64,000 nucleotides of DNA from Macrostomum hystrix. Taxonomy: Eukaryota > Platyhelminthes > Macrostomidae. Below the pieces are notes generated by a model. The model was not told the DNA's origin. It saw only the letters and a list, made by a program, of their open reading frames with translations, and made no database searches. The stretch covers positions 124,001-188,000 of the forward strand of contig CATNEN010000025.1 of NCBI GenBank assembly GCA_950097015.1, given 5' to 3'. Below, in pieces: positions 11,365-21,449 of the stretch; the first letter of the stretch is position 1; each line of letters starts with the position of its first letter. Position numbers and translations under genes: made by a program.

Positions 11365-12002
11365 CATATTGATTGATTTAACCTCCAGAAGTATCAATTG
11401 GTGCTAGCTTTTCATGACTAAAAATACATTTCCATATAGAGTATTCAGTTTTAGTATATTGAAACACTACAAATAAATATAAAACTTTTACTTTTAGTTC
11501 GACAAAAACAGGAATTGAAAGATTTCGAAAATTCACTCACAAGTTACTTACTGTACTTGTGTAACTATTCATTGTTTATTCATTTTTAATGCTTATCGTG
11601 CAAAATTGACAAGATACTCGTACAAAAAAATTACTGATACGCCACACATCCAATCAATTTATTTAGTTCAACTTAATACTAATTTGAAAAATAAATTTAA
11701 AAATGATAAAGTAGCACCAAAAATATAGCTCTAACGTTTAGATTTGACAGAAAATGTTACATATTCGCATTTAGTAGGCATAAGTTGTACTAACAGTAGA
11801 AAAACTAATTAACAGAAACGGTTGGTCATTATTCCATTAGCGGACACAGATAATTTGTTTAAATTTTGAATATTTAGATACGAAGTAACTATAAGTCGAA
11901 GTCGAAGTCGCGAAGACGAAGTAACTAGAAGTGACTATTTCATTAAATTGTATTATAAAGGAAATTCTATGTTTTACAAGAATCAGGTTAAAATTGGTGA
12001 GC
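11365..12002. other. AT-rich spacer, no gene recognised
   Basis: No ORF or RNA gene recognised. A short imperfect gaagtcgaagtcgc repeat occurs near 11898-11930. Confidence 0.5.
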
Positions 12003-12400
12003 TGTACACTGAACAATCAGTGGTAGGGACCGCGGAACACTGAACAATCACTGGTAGGGACAGCGGTACACTGGGGAATTAGTGGTAGGGACAGCGGTAC
12101 ACTGAGGAATTAGTGGTAGGGACAGCGGTACACTGAGGAATTAGTGGTAGGGACAGCGGAACACTGAGGAATTAGTGGTAGGGACAGCGAAACACTGAGG
12201 AATTAGTGGTAGGGACCGCGGAACACTGAGGAATTAGTGGTAGGGACAGCGGTACACTGAGGAATTAGTGGTAGGGACAGCGGTACACTGAGGAATTAGT
12301 GGTAGGGACAGTGGTACACTGAGGAATTAGTGGTAGGGACAGTGGTACACTGAGGAATTAGTGGTAGGGACAGCGGTACACTGAGGAATTAGTGGTAGGA
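12003..12400. repeat. 31-bp minisatellite (about 13 copies)
   Basis: The unit is acactgaggaattagtggta followed by gggacagcggt. The first two units carry acaatca instead of ggaatta. The array ends about 40 bp beyond the stop codon of the minus-strand exon at 12440-12865, so it would lie in that gene's 3' flank or UTR. Confidence 0.95.
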
Positions 12401-12439
12401 AAGGATTTCTCTGATGGGTGTGTGGTCGGATTCGCGACT

Positions 12440-12865
12440 TCAGCACACAGTTCCAGCCAGGTAGTAGGCAGCCAGCAGTTTTGCCGGCACCAGCACGGGA
12501 CCGCAGACTTTCCTCACCAGGAAGCTCTCGGCCGCGCTGATAACCAATCTTTGCGGATCGGACACTCGACGCCGAAGGGTTGGCCATTTGGCCAGGGCGC
12601 GTCTAGCGGCGGCTGCGCCGCGATCGTGTGCCACTGTGGCCGAGGCCGGCAGCAGTGGAAGCAGCCGACGCGAGGTGAAGCGCAGGCGATAACAGAGTGC
12701 CCAGACGCCAATTAGTAGGCCGGCGCCAAGAGCCTCGTGGACAACAAGCGTGGTCAGAAGGCGCCGGCCCGAAAGGTCGACCTGGTGCCCAGTGAGTTCA
12801 GTCAGCCGGCGCTCCCAGTTGGCTCTGGTGCCAGTGCTGCCACTGTTGCTGGTGTCTTTAGTAGA
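12440..12865 (-). CDS. Unidentified protein, C-terminal exon
   Basis: A GC-rich open exon in AT-rich surroundings. A good acceptor with a branch-point-like tactaat precedes 12865 (tgcatactaatcag), and the frame closes with TGA at 12440-12442, giving about 141 residues. It has a hydrophobic segment (LVVHEALGAGLLIGVWALCY), a basic Arg-rich middle and a second amphipathic segment (ESFLVRKVCGPVLVPAKLLA). The two-helix layout and the ...K...P... pattern recall DUF1279/FAM210 proteins, but the match is too weak to name. No 5' exons were found upstream to 14386. Confidence 0.5.
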   Translation of the reverse strand, partial: STKDTSNSGSTGTRANWERRLTELTGHQVDLSGRRLLTTLVVHEALGAGLLIGVWALCYRLRFTSRRLLPLLPASATVAHDRGAAAARRALAKWPTLRRRVSDPQRLVISAAESFLVRKVCGPVLVPAKLLAAYYLAGTVC

Positions 12866-14386
12866 CTGATTAGTATGCAAATATTGTGAAACTCTTCCAT
12901 TAGTAGTTACTCTTAGTAGTTAATGCACATATGAAATTATTAATATATTGATAACAAATATGAGGTTGCTTAGTGTCTCGAAATATGCGCCATTAGGCAT
13001 GACACTTAATTCCCTTATCTGCTTGGCAAAAATGGTACAAAAAACAGCAAATAGAAATTTTTAGGCAGCTAGGTGTGGCAGCCTCTTGACGCAATGGATA
13101 ATGGGGATCCTGTGTACCTGACCCAACTGAGCTATATGTGTATATAATATCTACTTAGCTAGCTATCTATATACAAATATGCATGTAGATTCACAGAAAA
13201 TGAAATAATTTTTTGCTTTTAAATTAAAAAAAACTATTTTAATGGTTCTAAATTGACAAGTAAAAATTTATTTAATGTTGGCTGGCAAACAGTCCTACAA
13301 GGCAGTATATGAGTTAGCAAGCTACTCTAACTCCATAGGTACACAATGCTATATAAAAAAATCATAAGAATGGTTGATTGATTGGAATAATTACTTCAAT
13401 TGGGTAAATCAATCAAAATGAAAAAAACATTGAACAATCTGAATATATAGTTAGTAACATTTACTCTAAAGTCCATATATTATATTATATTGTATTATAT
13501 AAATTATACATTATATTATAGGCAACGCTAACTTATAATCGGTTTTAAAAAAATATTAGCGACATTTCAGCTATTCATTAAGGATTTAAGTGGTTCACTT
13601 GCCTAATCAAACACCATTGTCATTGACTCATTGCTAGTAAGCTATAATAATAGCTAGCCTATGTAAATGATATACAGGCAATTAAAATATATGTTTTATA
13701 TCACATTATTGCAATATTTAATTTTAAAAAATGCTTTACCTCCACTCATATCCCCATATAAAAAAACATGAAAAAGTAGCATGTAATGTTATGGCTATTT
13801 AAAACTATTAAAAAACGAAAGTTTTTCTTTCCTAGTTAATGTAACCATTCTTGAAAACTGATGGAAAATTATAAATCAATAATATAATGCGCTGTTATAA
13901 GTAAAGAAATAAATAATCGGAAGTATTGGAAGTAAGTTACATTTGGTGACTATTTCCAAGAATGCGGCACGTCTCTCTTCTGTTTATATTGGTACGCTGC
14001 GGTAACTTTTCAAGTTTCGTTTTAACGGCTACAGTCTTATGCCAATGTCATAGGCAAGATCAATATTTGTAATTGAGGACTTCAGCTATCGTGATCAAAA
14101 ATAGAAAATTCTTAATGTAATTTAAACAGTGGGGATAAGGCACACATTACACGGCACAACAAAGGCCATCATGCAGCGAAAAGTATCTAATTCTGTTTAG
14201 CTTTTTAAGTACGCATGGATTTTTCTTTTACCCCTGCTGTGGTTGGTATAGAATAACGGATACAAAGCTTCAATTTAATGAAAAATAAAGCAGTTATTTT
14301 TCTTTCAATTTAATTTAGCGAAAAAGAGTGTGTCAGTTTCATCTAAAAGAGATTTAACTTCAACGACTATTATATATATATATATA
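12866..14386. other. AT-rich region, no gene recognised
   Basis: Contains tatta-rich runs (about 13475-13520) and a short (TA)n at 14371-14386 directly abutting Helitron copy A. It may contain 5' introns of the gene at 12440-12865. Confidence 0.5.
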
Positions 14387-14624
14387 CTAGCTTTTTTTGC
14401 CCGTTGTTTTTGGGGCAGAAATTTAAAGCAAAGCAGTAAGCAATTCACGTCTCTGTATTAACTTTATAGTGAAGGTCACAATTTATTTATTTACTGCATT
14501 AATGAAAAGTGAAGAGTTTGTTTAAGGGCGTTTTAAGTAAAAATTAAGTGAAAAGTTTGTCCAAACAGCCCCCCTCTTGATTACTTCTTTAGAAACATGT
14601 CTCTTAGCCACTCCTCTATACAGT

Positions 14625-14887
14625 CAGTGGCAGATCCAGGAATTTTGTTTTGGGGCGGTCTGTCAGGGGAGCGCCATGAGAATCACAGAGGGGGTGCCAG
14701 CGGCCGAAAAAGGGCGCCAGGAGCCAAGAAAGGGCGCCAGCGGCTGAAAAACGGGAACCAGCGGCTGAAAAAGGGGCGCCAGTGCTGCGACTGGCGCCCC
14801 TGGTGGGGGCATGATTAAAATCATTCCCATGATTAAAATTTAGGGGGGCGACTGCCCCCCCGCCCCCCCCCCCTAAATCTGCCTCTG
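14625..14887 (-). mobile_element. hAT-type MITE nested in Helitron A
   Basis: 263 bp. The ends CAGTGGCAGATCCAGG and (reverse complement) CAGAGGCAGATTTAGG form a 16-bp imperfect TIR. Flanks are an exact 8-bp duplication, tatacagt (14617-14624 and 14888-14895), typical of hAT elements. The inside holds GC-rich tandem gcgccagcggctgaaaaa units and a 12-bp hairpin (aggggcgccagt/actggcgcccct). Confidence 0.9.
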
Positions 14888-15039
14888 TATACAGTATGCA
14901 TGTACACGCGTATACATAAGGAAAATAGCCATGGCATAACAATAACAATGTCAAAGAAACAAAATTAAACTGTTTCAGAGTTCAGAGTTAGACAGGTCAA
15001 GGTCAATTCGTGACTACTTTTCTATTAATTGCTTGCGAG

Positions 15040-15997
15040 TCACCTCAAGGCCTGGGGATACACCACATTCTTCGTTCTTCCCCTTGGTGCGAAAATGAAT
15101 AGGCCAGCTGGAGTTCCAACACGGGAGCAGGCGACATAAAGCTGCCCATGCGAGAAGCTAGGAGTCTCCAGGTTGATGCCAGCCACCTTCAGCGACTGTC
15201 CCTGAGCCTTGTTAATAGTCATCGCAAAGCACACTCTCACAGGGAACTGCAGTCGCTTGAACTGAAATGGCAGGTCCGTGGGGATAATTGGAATCCGGGG
15301 AACGAACACAGACTCTCCTCTGCCAGATCCAGTCATTATCGTGGCCTCATTCACGTGTGGGAAGAGCCGCCTGACTATCAGTCTGGTGCCGTTACACAGC
15401 CTTGGCGCATTCAGGTTGCGGAGGAGCATAATTTGGTGCCCCAACTTTCAGCTGCAAGTTGTGCGATGGAGTTCCAGGAGGATCTAGAGAGTTCAGAAAC
15501 TCAACAGGATACTCCACAGCGGTGTCATCAGTCAACGTTGTATCAATTGACTTGTAGGTGAAAACTGCACCTGGCAACTCCTGAAGCAGTTGGTAGTTAA
15601 TTTCGTTGGCGGCATCATTTCTAGGACACAGAATTGCCCTCTCTGACAGCCAGTCAACGTCAGCATATCGAACCATCAGGTTCGGGTAAACTTTTGCCTT
15701 GAGCTCCTGCACTGACTGCACAATGTTTCCGATGGTAGCGATCGATGACTGCCCATCCTCGGTGCTAATCTCCAGCAGACCATTGCCGATTCGCAATAGA
15801 TTGGCAGAGAACTCATGAGCTGTTTCGTCTCCTTGAATTGTAGCTCTCATGTTTGTTCGTAGGTGCAACTTCACAACCGATGGCCACAGGTGAGATGATT
15901 TTAGGCAAGCATTAATCTCATCAGCAGGAGTGCCACGCGGAATCACAGGCAGCGTCTGTCTAAAGTCTCCAGACAGCAGCAGAGTGACACCACCCAT
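15040..15997 (-). pseudogene. Helitron PIF1-type helicase fragment (copy A)
   Basis: The same truncated, frameshifted helicase as in copies B and C. The first frame (15997-15392) has SGDFRQTLPVIPRGTPADEI (motif III). After a frameshift the second frame (15444-15040) has TINKAQGQSLKVAG and LYVACSRVGT (motifs V-VI). Motifs I and II are absent, so it cannot work as an ATPase. Confidence 0.9.
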
Positions 15998-16889
15998 CAG
16001 TTGATCGCCAGCCTCTCTCTTCTATCCCAGGCTGGCTGGAGAGAAATATCGACCGGAGAGCCCTGCGCACTGGGACGCCACCGCACTCAGTCTCAGTGCT
16101 GCTTGGGGGCCAGTAGACAGTCTAGGGGTTTGGGCTGTGTACATTCACGGCTTGAAATACAATGTACAGTCTGGGGCTTCGGCGCCCGGGGAAGGGAGGG
16201 GGTGGCTGTAATAAAATTTGGCCCGCAGAGTGGCGGAGGGGAGTTGGGGTGGCTGTCCTCGGAAAACAAAAAGTGACTCACTTTGAGATGATGCAGCTTT
16301 GCTCTGGATTGAGTAGAGATGTTCAAAATTGACAGCATTGTTGAAAAACATGTAAAGTGTAAGTGGATCAAATTTGGAGAAAATCTGACAAAGTGGGGCG
16401 ACGATATGTCGAATTGAGTGATTTTTTGACGATTTTTGAGCAGTTTTTTGCACTTTTGAGCAGGAAGGAAATGATTTTTCGGGAATTTGAGTAGCCTATT
16501 GCACTCAGCGTAGGTGGTTTTAGGTATGTGCAAAGTTTGGTGCGATTTGGTTGAGCGGTTTCTGCGTCTATAAAGACAAAAGGTTGCACACACACACACA
16601 CACACACACAGACAGACAGACAGACAGAGTTTTCACTTTTATATATATAGACTAGCTTTTTTTGCCCGTTGTTTTTGGGGCAGAAATTTAAAGCAAAGCA
16701 GTAAGCAATTCACGTCTCTGTATTAACTTTATAGTGAAGGTCACAATTTATTTATTTACTGCATTAATGAAAAGTGAAGAGTTTGTTTAAGGGCGTTTTA
16801 AGTAAAAATTAAGTGAAAAGTTTGTCCAAACAGCCCCCCTCTTGATTACTTCTTTAGAAAAATGTCTCTTAGCCACTCCTCTATACAGT

Positions 16890-17152
16890 CAGTGGCAGAT
16901 CCAGGAATTTTGTTTTGGGGCGGTCTGTCAGGGGAGCGCCATGAGAATCACAGAGGGGGTGCCAGCGGCCGAAAAAGGGCGCCAGGAGCCAAGAAAGGGC
17001 GCCAGCGGCTGAAAAACGGGAGCCAGCGGCTGAAAAAGGGGCGCCAGTGCTGCGACTGGCGCCCCTGGTGGGGGCATGATTAAAATCATTCCCATGATTA
17101 AAATTTAGGGGGGCGACTGCCCCCCCGCCCCCCCCCCCTAAATCTGCCTCTG
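16890..17152 (-). mobile_element. hAT-type MITE nested in Helitron B
   Basis: Same ends and the same 8-bp tatacagt flanks as in copy A, at the equivalent position. It was therefore carried by the Helitron and not inserted independently. Confidence 0.9.
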
Positions 17153-17304
17153 TATACAGTATGCATGTACACGCGTATACATAAGGAAAATAGCCATGGC
17201 ATAACAATAACAATGTCAAAGAAACAAAATTAAACTGTTTCAGAGTTCAGAGTTAGACAGGTCAAGGTCAATTCGTGACTACTTTTCTATTAATTGCTTG
17301 CGAG

Positions 17305-18262
17305 TCACCTCAAGGCCTGGGGATACACCACATTCTTCGTTCTTCCCCTTGGTGCGAAAATGAATAGGCCAGCTGGAGTTCCAACACGGGAGCAGGCGAC
17401 ATAAAGCTGCCCATGCGAGAAGCTAGGAGTCTCCAGGTTGATGCCAGCCACCTTCAGCGACTGTCCCTGAGCCTTGTTAATAGTCATCGCAAAGCACACT
17501 CTCACAGGGAACTGCAGTCGCTTGAACTGAAATGGCAGGTCCGTGGGGATAATTGGAATCCGGGGAACGAACACAGACTCTCCTCTGCCAGATCCAGTCA
17601 TTATCGTGGCCTCATTCACGTGTGGGAAGAGCCGCCTGACTATCAGTCTGGTGCCGTTACACAGCCTTGGCGCATTCAGGTTGCGGAGGAGCATAATTTG
17701 GTGCCCCAACTTTCAGCTGCAAGTTGTGCGATGGAGTTCCAGGAGGATCTAGAGAGTTCAGAAACTCAACAGGATACTCCACAGCGGTGTCATCAGTCAA
17801 CGTTGTATCAATTGACTTGTAGGTGAAAACTGCACCTGGCAACTCCTGAAGCAGTTGGTAGTTAATTTCGTTGGCGGCATCATTTCTAGGACACAGAATT
17901 GCCCTCTCTGACAGCCAGTCAACGTCAGCATATCGAACCATCAGGTTCGGGTAAACTTTTGCCTTGAGCTCCTGCACTGACTGCACAATGTTTCCGATGG
18001 TAGCGATCGATGACTGCCCATCCTCGGTGCTAATCTCCAGCAGACCATTGCCGATTCGCAATAGATTGGCAGAGAACTCATGAGCTGTTTCGTCTCCTTG
18101 AATTGTAGCTCTCATGTTTGTTCGTAGGTGCAACTTCACAACCGATGGCCACAGGTGAGATGATTTTAGGCAAGCATTAATCTCATCAGCAGGAGTGCCA
18201 CGCGGAATCACAGGCAGCGTCTGTCTAAAGTCTCCAGACAGCAGCAGAGTGACACCACCCAT
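17305..18262 (-). pseudogene. Helitron PIF1-type helicase fragment (copy B)
   Basis: Two overlapping frames, 18262-17657 and 17709-17305, with the same frameshift and the same lost N-terminal motifs as copy A. Confidence 0.9.
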
Positions 18263-18851
18263 CAGTTGATCGCCAGCCTCTCTCTTCTATCCCAGGCTGG
18301 CTGGAGAGAAATATCGACCGGAGAGCCCTGCGCACTGGGACGCCACCGCACTCAGTCTCAGTGCTGCTTGGGGGCCAGTAGACAGTCTAGGGGTTTGGGC
18401 TGTGTACATTCACGGCTTGAAATACAATGTACAGTCTGGGGCTTCGGCGCCCGGGGAAGGGAGGGGGTGGCTGTAATAAAATTTGGCCCGCAGAGTGGCG
18501 GAGGGGAGTTGGGGTGGCTGTCCTCGGAAAACAAAAAGTGACTCACTTTGAGATGATGCAGCTTTGCTCTGGATTGAGTAGAGATGTTCAAAATTGACAG
18601 CATTGTTGAAAAACATGTAAAGTGTAAGTGGATCAAATTTGGAGAAAATCTGACAAAGTGGGGCGACGATATGTCGAATTGAGTGATTTTTTGACGATTT
18701 TTGAGCAGTTTTTTGCACTTTTGAGCAGGAAGGAAATGATTTTTCGGGAATTTGAGTAGCCTATTGCACTCAGCGTAGGTGGTTTTAGGTATGTGCAAAG
18801 TTTGGTGCGATTTGGTTGAGCGGTTTCTGCGTCTATAAAGACAAAAGGTTG

Positions 18852-18883
<32 letters not shown>

Positions 18884-18920
18884 GACAGACAGACAGAGTT
18901 TTCACTTTTATATATATAGA

Positions 18921-19117
18921 TGATCCCTGCAATATTAGTGTTTTGGATATACACCGAAGCAGTCGCTTTGAATATTTATATATATAGATAATAGAATGCA
19001 TTTGAAAATAACAAACTAATAGATTTTGAGAACTGCACTGCAGCTGAGACGAATAATTGATACACATAGTTGAAATTTATTTCTGAAGAAGAAATAAAGC
19101 TCACACAAATGGGAATA
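18921..19117. other. 197-bp spacer between inverted Helitrons B and C
   Basis: AT-rich host sequence forming the loop between two opposed 2.27-kb elements. A tttatatatataga motif ending at 18987 resembles another Helitron 5' end in the orientation of copies A and B; it could be chance. Confidence 0.7.
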
Positions 19118-19154
19118 TCTATATATATAAAAGTGAAAACTCTGTCTGTCTGTC

Positions 19155-19186
<32 letters not shown>

Positions 19187-19775
19187 CAACCTTTTGTCTT
19201 TATAGACGCAGAAACCGCTCAACCAAATCGCACCAAACTTTGCACATACCTAAAACCACCTACGCTGAGTGCAATAGGCTACTCAAATTCCCGAAAAATC
19301 ATTTCCTTCCTGCTCAAAAGTGCAAAAAACTGCTCAAAAATCGTCAAAAAATCACTCAATTCGACATATCGTCGCCCCACTTTGTCAGATTTTCTCCAAA
19401 TTTGATCCACTTACACTTTACATGTTTTTCAACAATGCTGTCAATTTTGAACATCTCTACTCAATCCAGAGCAAAGCTGCATCATCTCAAAGTGAGTCAC
19501 TTTTTGTTTTCCGAGGACAGCCACCCCAACTCCCCTCCGCCACTCTGCGGGCCAAATTTTATTACAGCCACCCCCTCCCTTCCCCGGGCGCCGAAGCCCC
19601 AGACTGTACATTGTATTTCAAGCCGTGAATGTACACAGCCCAAACCCCTAGACTGTCTACTGGCCCCCAAGCAGCACTGAGACTGAGTGCGGTGGCGTCC
19701 CAGTGCGCAGGGCTCTCCGGTCGATATTTCTCTCCAGCCAGCCTGGGATAGAAGAGAGAGGCTGGCGATCAACTG

Positions 19776-20733
19776 ATGGGTGGTGTCACTCTGCTGCTGT
19801 CTGGAGACTTTAGACAGACGCTGCCTGTGATTCCGCGTGGCACTCCTGCTGATGAGATTAATGCTTGCCTAAAATCATCTCACCTGTGGCCATCGGTTGT
19901 GAAGTTGCACCTACGAACAAACATGAGAGCTACAATTCAAGGAGACGAAACAGCTCATGAGTTCTCTGCCAATCTATTGCGAATCGGCAATGGTCTGCTG
20001 GAGATTAGCACCGAGGATGGGCAGTCATCGATCGCTACCATCGGAAACATTGTGCAGTCAGTGCAGGAGCTCAAGGCAAAAGTTTACCCGAACCTGATGG
20101 TTCGATATGCTGACGTTGACTGGCTGTCAGAGAGGGCAATTCTGTGTCCTAGAAATGATGCCGCCAACGAAATTAACTACCAACTGCTTCAGGAGTTGCC
20201 AGGTGCAGTTTTCACCTACAAGTCAATTGATACAACGTTGACTGATGACACCGCTGTGGAGTATCCTGTTGAGTTTCTGAACTCTCTAGATCCTCCTGGA
20301 ACTCCATCGCACAACTTGCAGCTGAAAGTTGGGGCACCAAATTATGCTCCTCCGCAACCTGAATGCGCCAAGGCTGTGTAACGGCACCAGACTGATAGTC
20401 AGGCGGCTCTTCCCACACGTGAATGAGGCCACGATAATGACTGGATCTGGCAGAGGAGAGTCTGTGTTCGTTCCCCGGATTCCAATTATCCCCACGGACC
20501 TGCCATTTCAGTTCAAGCGACTGCAGTTCCCTGTGAGAGTGTGCTTTGCGATGACTATTAACAAGGCTCAGGGACAGTCGCTGAAGGTGGCTGGCATCAA
20601 CCTGGAGACTCCTAGCTTCTCGCATGGGCAGCTTTATGTCGCCTGCTCCCGTGTTGGAACTCCAGCTGGCCTATTCATTTTCGCACCAAGGGGAAGAACG
20701 AAGAATGTGGTGTATCCCCAGGCCTTGAGGTGA
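19776..20733 (+). pseudogene. Helitron PIF1-type helicase fragment (copy C)
   Basis: The clearest copy. Frame 1 (19776-20381) begins GDQLMGGVTLLLSGDFRQTL when read from just upstream, and carries the helicase motif III region and LSERAILCPRNDAANEIN. At about 20330 (aaagttggggcacc) the homology jumps to the frame of 20329-20733, with FAMTINKAQGQSLKVAGI (motif V) and GQLYVACSRVGTPAGLF (motif VI). An in-frame TAG lies just upstream of the retained part. Walker A and B motifs and the Rep nuclease are deleted. Confidence 0.9.
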
Positions 20734-20885
20734 CTCGCAAGCAATTAATAGAAAAGTAGTCACGAATTGACCTTGACCTGTCTAACTCTGAACTCTGAAA
20801 CAGTTTAATTTTGTTTCTTTGACATTGTTATTGTTATGCCATGGCTATTTTCCTTATGTATACGCGTGTACATGCATACTGTATA

Positions 20886-21147
20886 CAGAGGCAGATTTAG
20901 GGGGGGGGGCGGGGGGGCAGTCGCCCCCCTAAATTTTAATCATGGGAATGATTTTAATCATGCCCCCACCAGGGGCGCCAGTCGCAGCACTGGCGCCCCT
21001 TTTTCAGCCGCTGGTTCCCGTTTTTCAGCCGCTGGCGCCCTTTCTTGGCTCCTGGCGCCCTTTTTCGGCCGCTGGCACCCCCTCTGTGATTCTCATGGCG
21101 CTCCCCTGACAGACCGCCCCAAAACAAAATTCCTGGATCTGCCACTG
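20886..21147 (+). mobile_element. hAT-type MITE nested in Helitron C
   Basis: 262 bp with actgtata (reverse of tatacagt) flanks at 20878-20885 and 21148-21155. The TIRs match those in copies A and B. Confidence 0.9.
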
Positions 21148-21449
21148 ACTGTATAGAGGAGTGGCTAAGAGACATGTTTCTAAAGAAGTAATCAAGAGGG
21201 GGGCTGTTTGGACAAACTTTTCACTTAATTTTTACTTAAAACGCCCTTAAACAAACTCTTCACTTTTCATTAATGCAGTAAATAAATAAATTGTGACCTT
21301 CACTATAAAGTTAATACAGAGACGTGAATTGCTTACTGCTTTGCTTTAAATTTCTGCCCCAAAAACAACGGGCAAAAAAAGCTAGTAAAGATATATTTCA
21401 TAGATAAAACAAAAATGGCACTTTCTTAAACGTGGCATTGTCACGTACA

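Larger units (their letters stand above)
14387..16651 (-). mobile_element. Helitron copy A (2265 bp, non-autonomous)
   Basis: On the minus strand the element starts TCTATATATATAAAAGTG (5' TC end) at 16651 and ends ...AAAAAAAGCTAG at 14387, with host T next. A 3' hairpin (TGCCC, 10-nt loop, GGGCA) lies a few bases before the CTAG end. These are the Helitron hallmarks (TC...CTRR, subterminal 3' hairpin, insertion between A and T, no TIR, no target duplication). It contains a (CA)n tract near the 5' end, a truncated PIF1-type helicase and a nested hAT MITE. There is no Rep (HUH) domain. Confidence 0.93.
16652..18920 (-). mobile_element. Helitron copy B (2269 bp), head-to-tail with copy A
   Basis: The 3' CTAG end begins at 16652, immediately next to the 5' TC end of copy A at 16651, with no base between. 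Its own 5' TC end is at 18920, next to a host A (minus strand). It differs from copy A by only a few substitutions (for example aaaaatgtctc for aaacatgtctc near 16860, gggagcc for gggaacc near 17025) and a longer (CA)n tract. Confidence 0.93.
19118..21385 (+). mobile_element. Helitron copy C (2268 bp), inverted
   Basis: Starts TCTATATATATAAAAGTG at 19118 after host A (19117) and ends GCTAG at 21385 before host T (21386). The 3' hairpin lies at about 21355-21373. At the sites compared it shares copy A's bases rather than copy B's. Gene content is the same. Confidence 0.93.

Noticed and set aside
14597-14954. 73-aa and 112-aa ORFs (also in the other two Helitrons)
   Set aside because: They lie in the nested hAT MITE and its GC-rich tandem units; no domain.
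15148-15561. 137-aa ORF opposite the Helitron helicase (also 17413-17826 and 20212-20625)
   Set aside because: Antisense shadow of a recognised helicase fragment, repeated only because the element is repeated.
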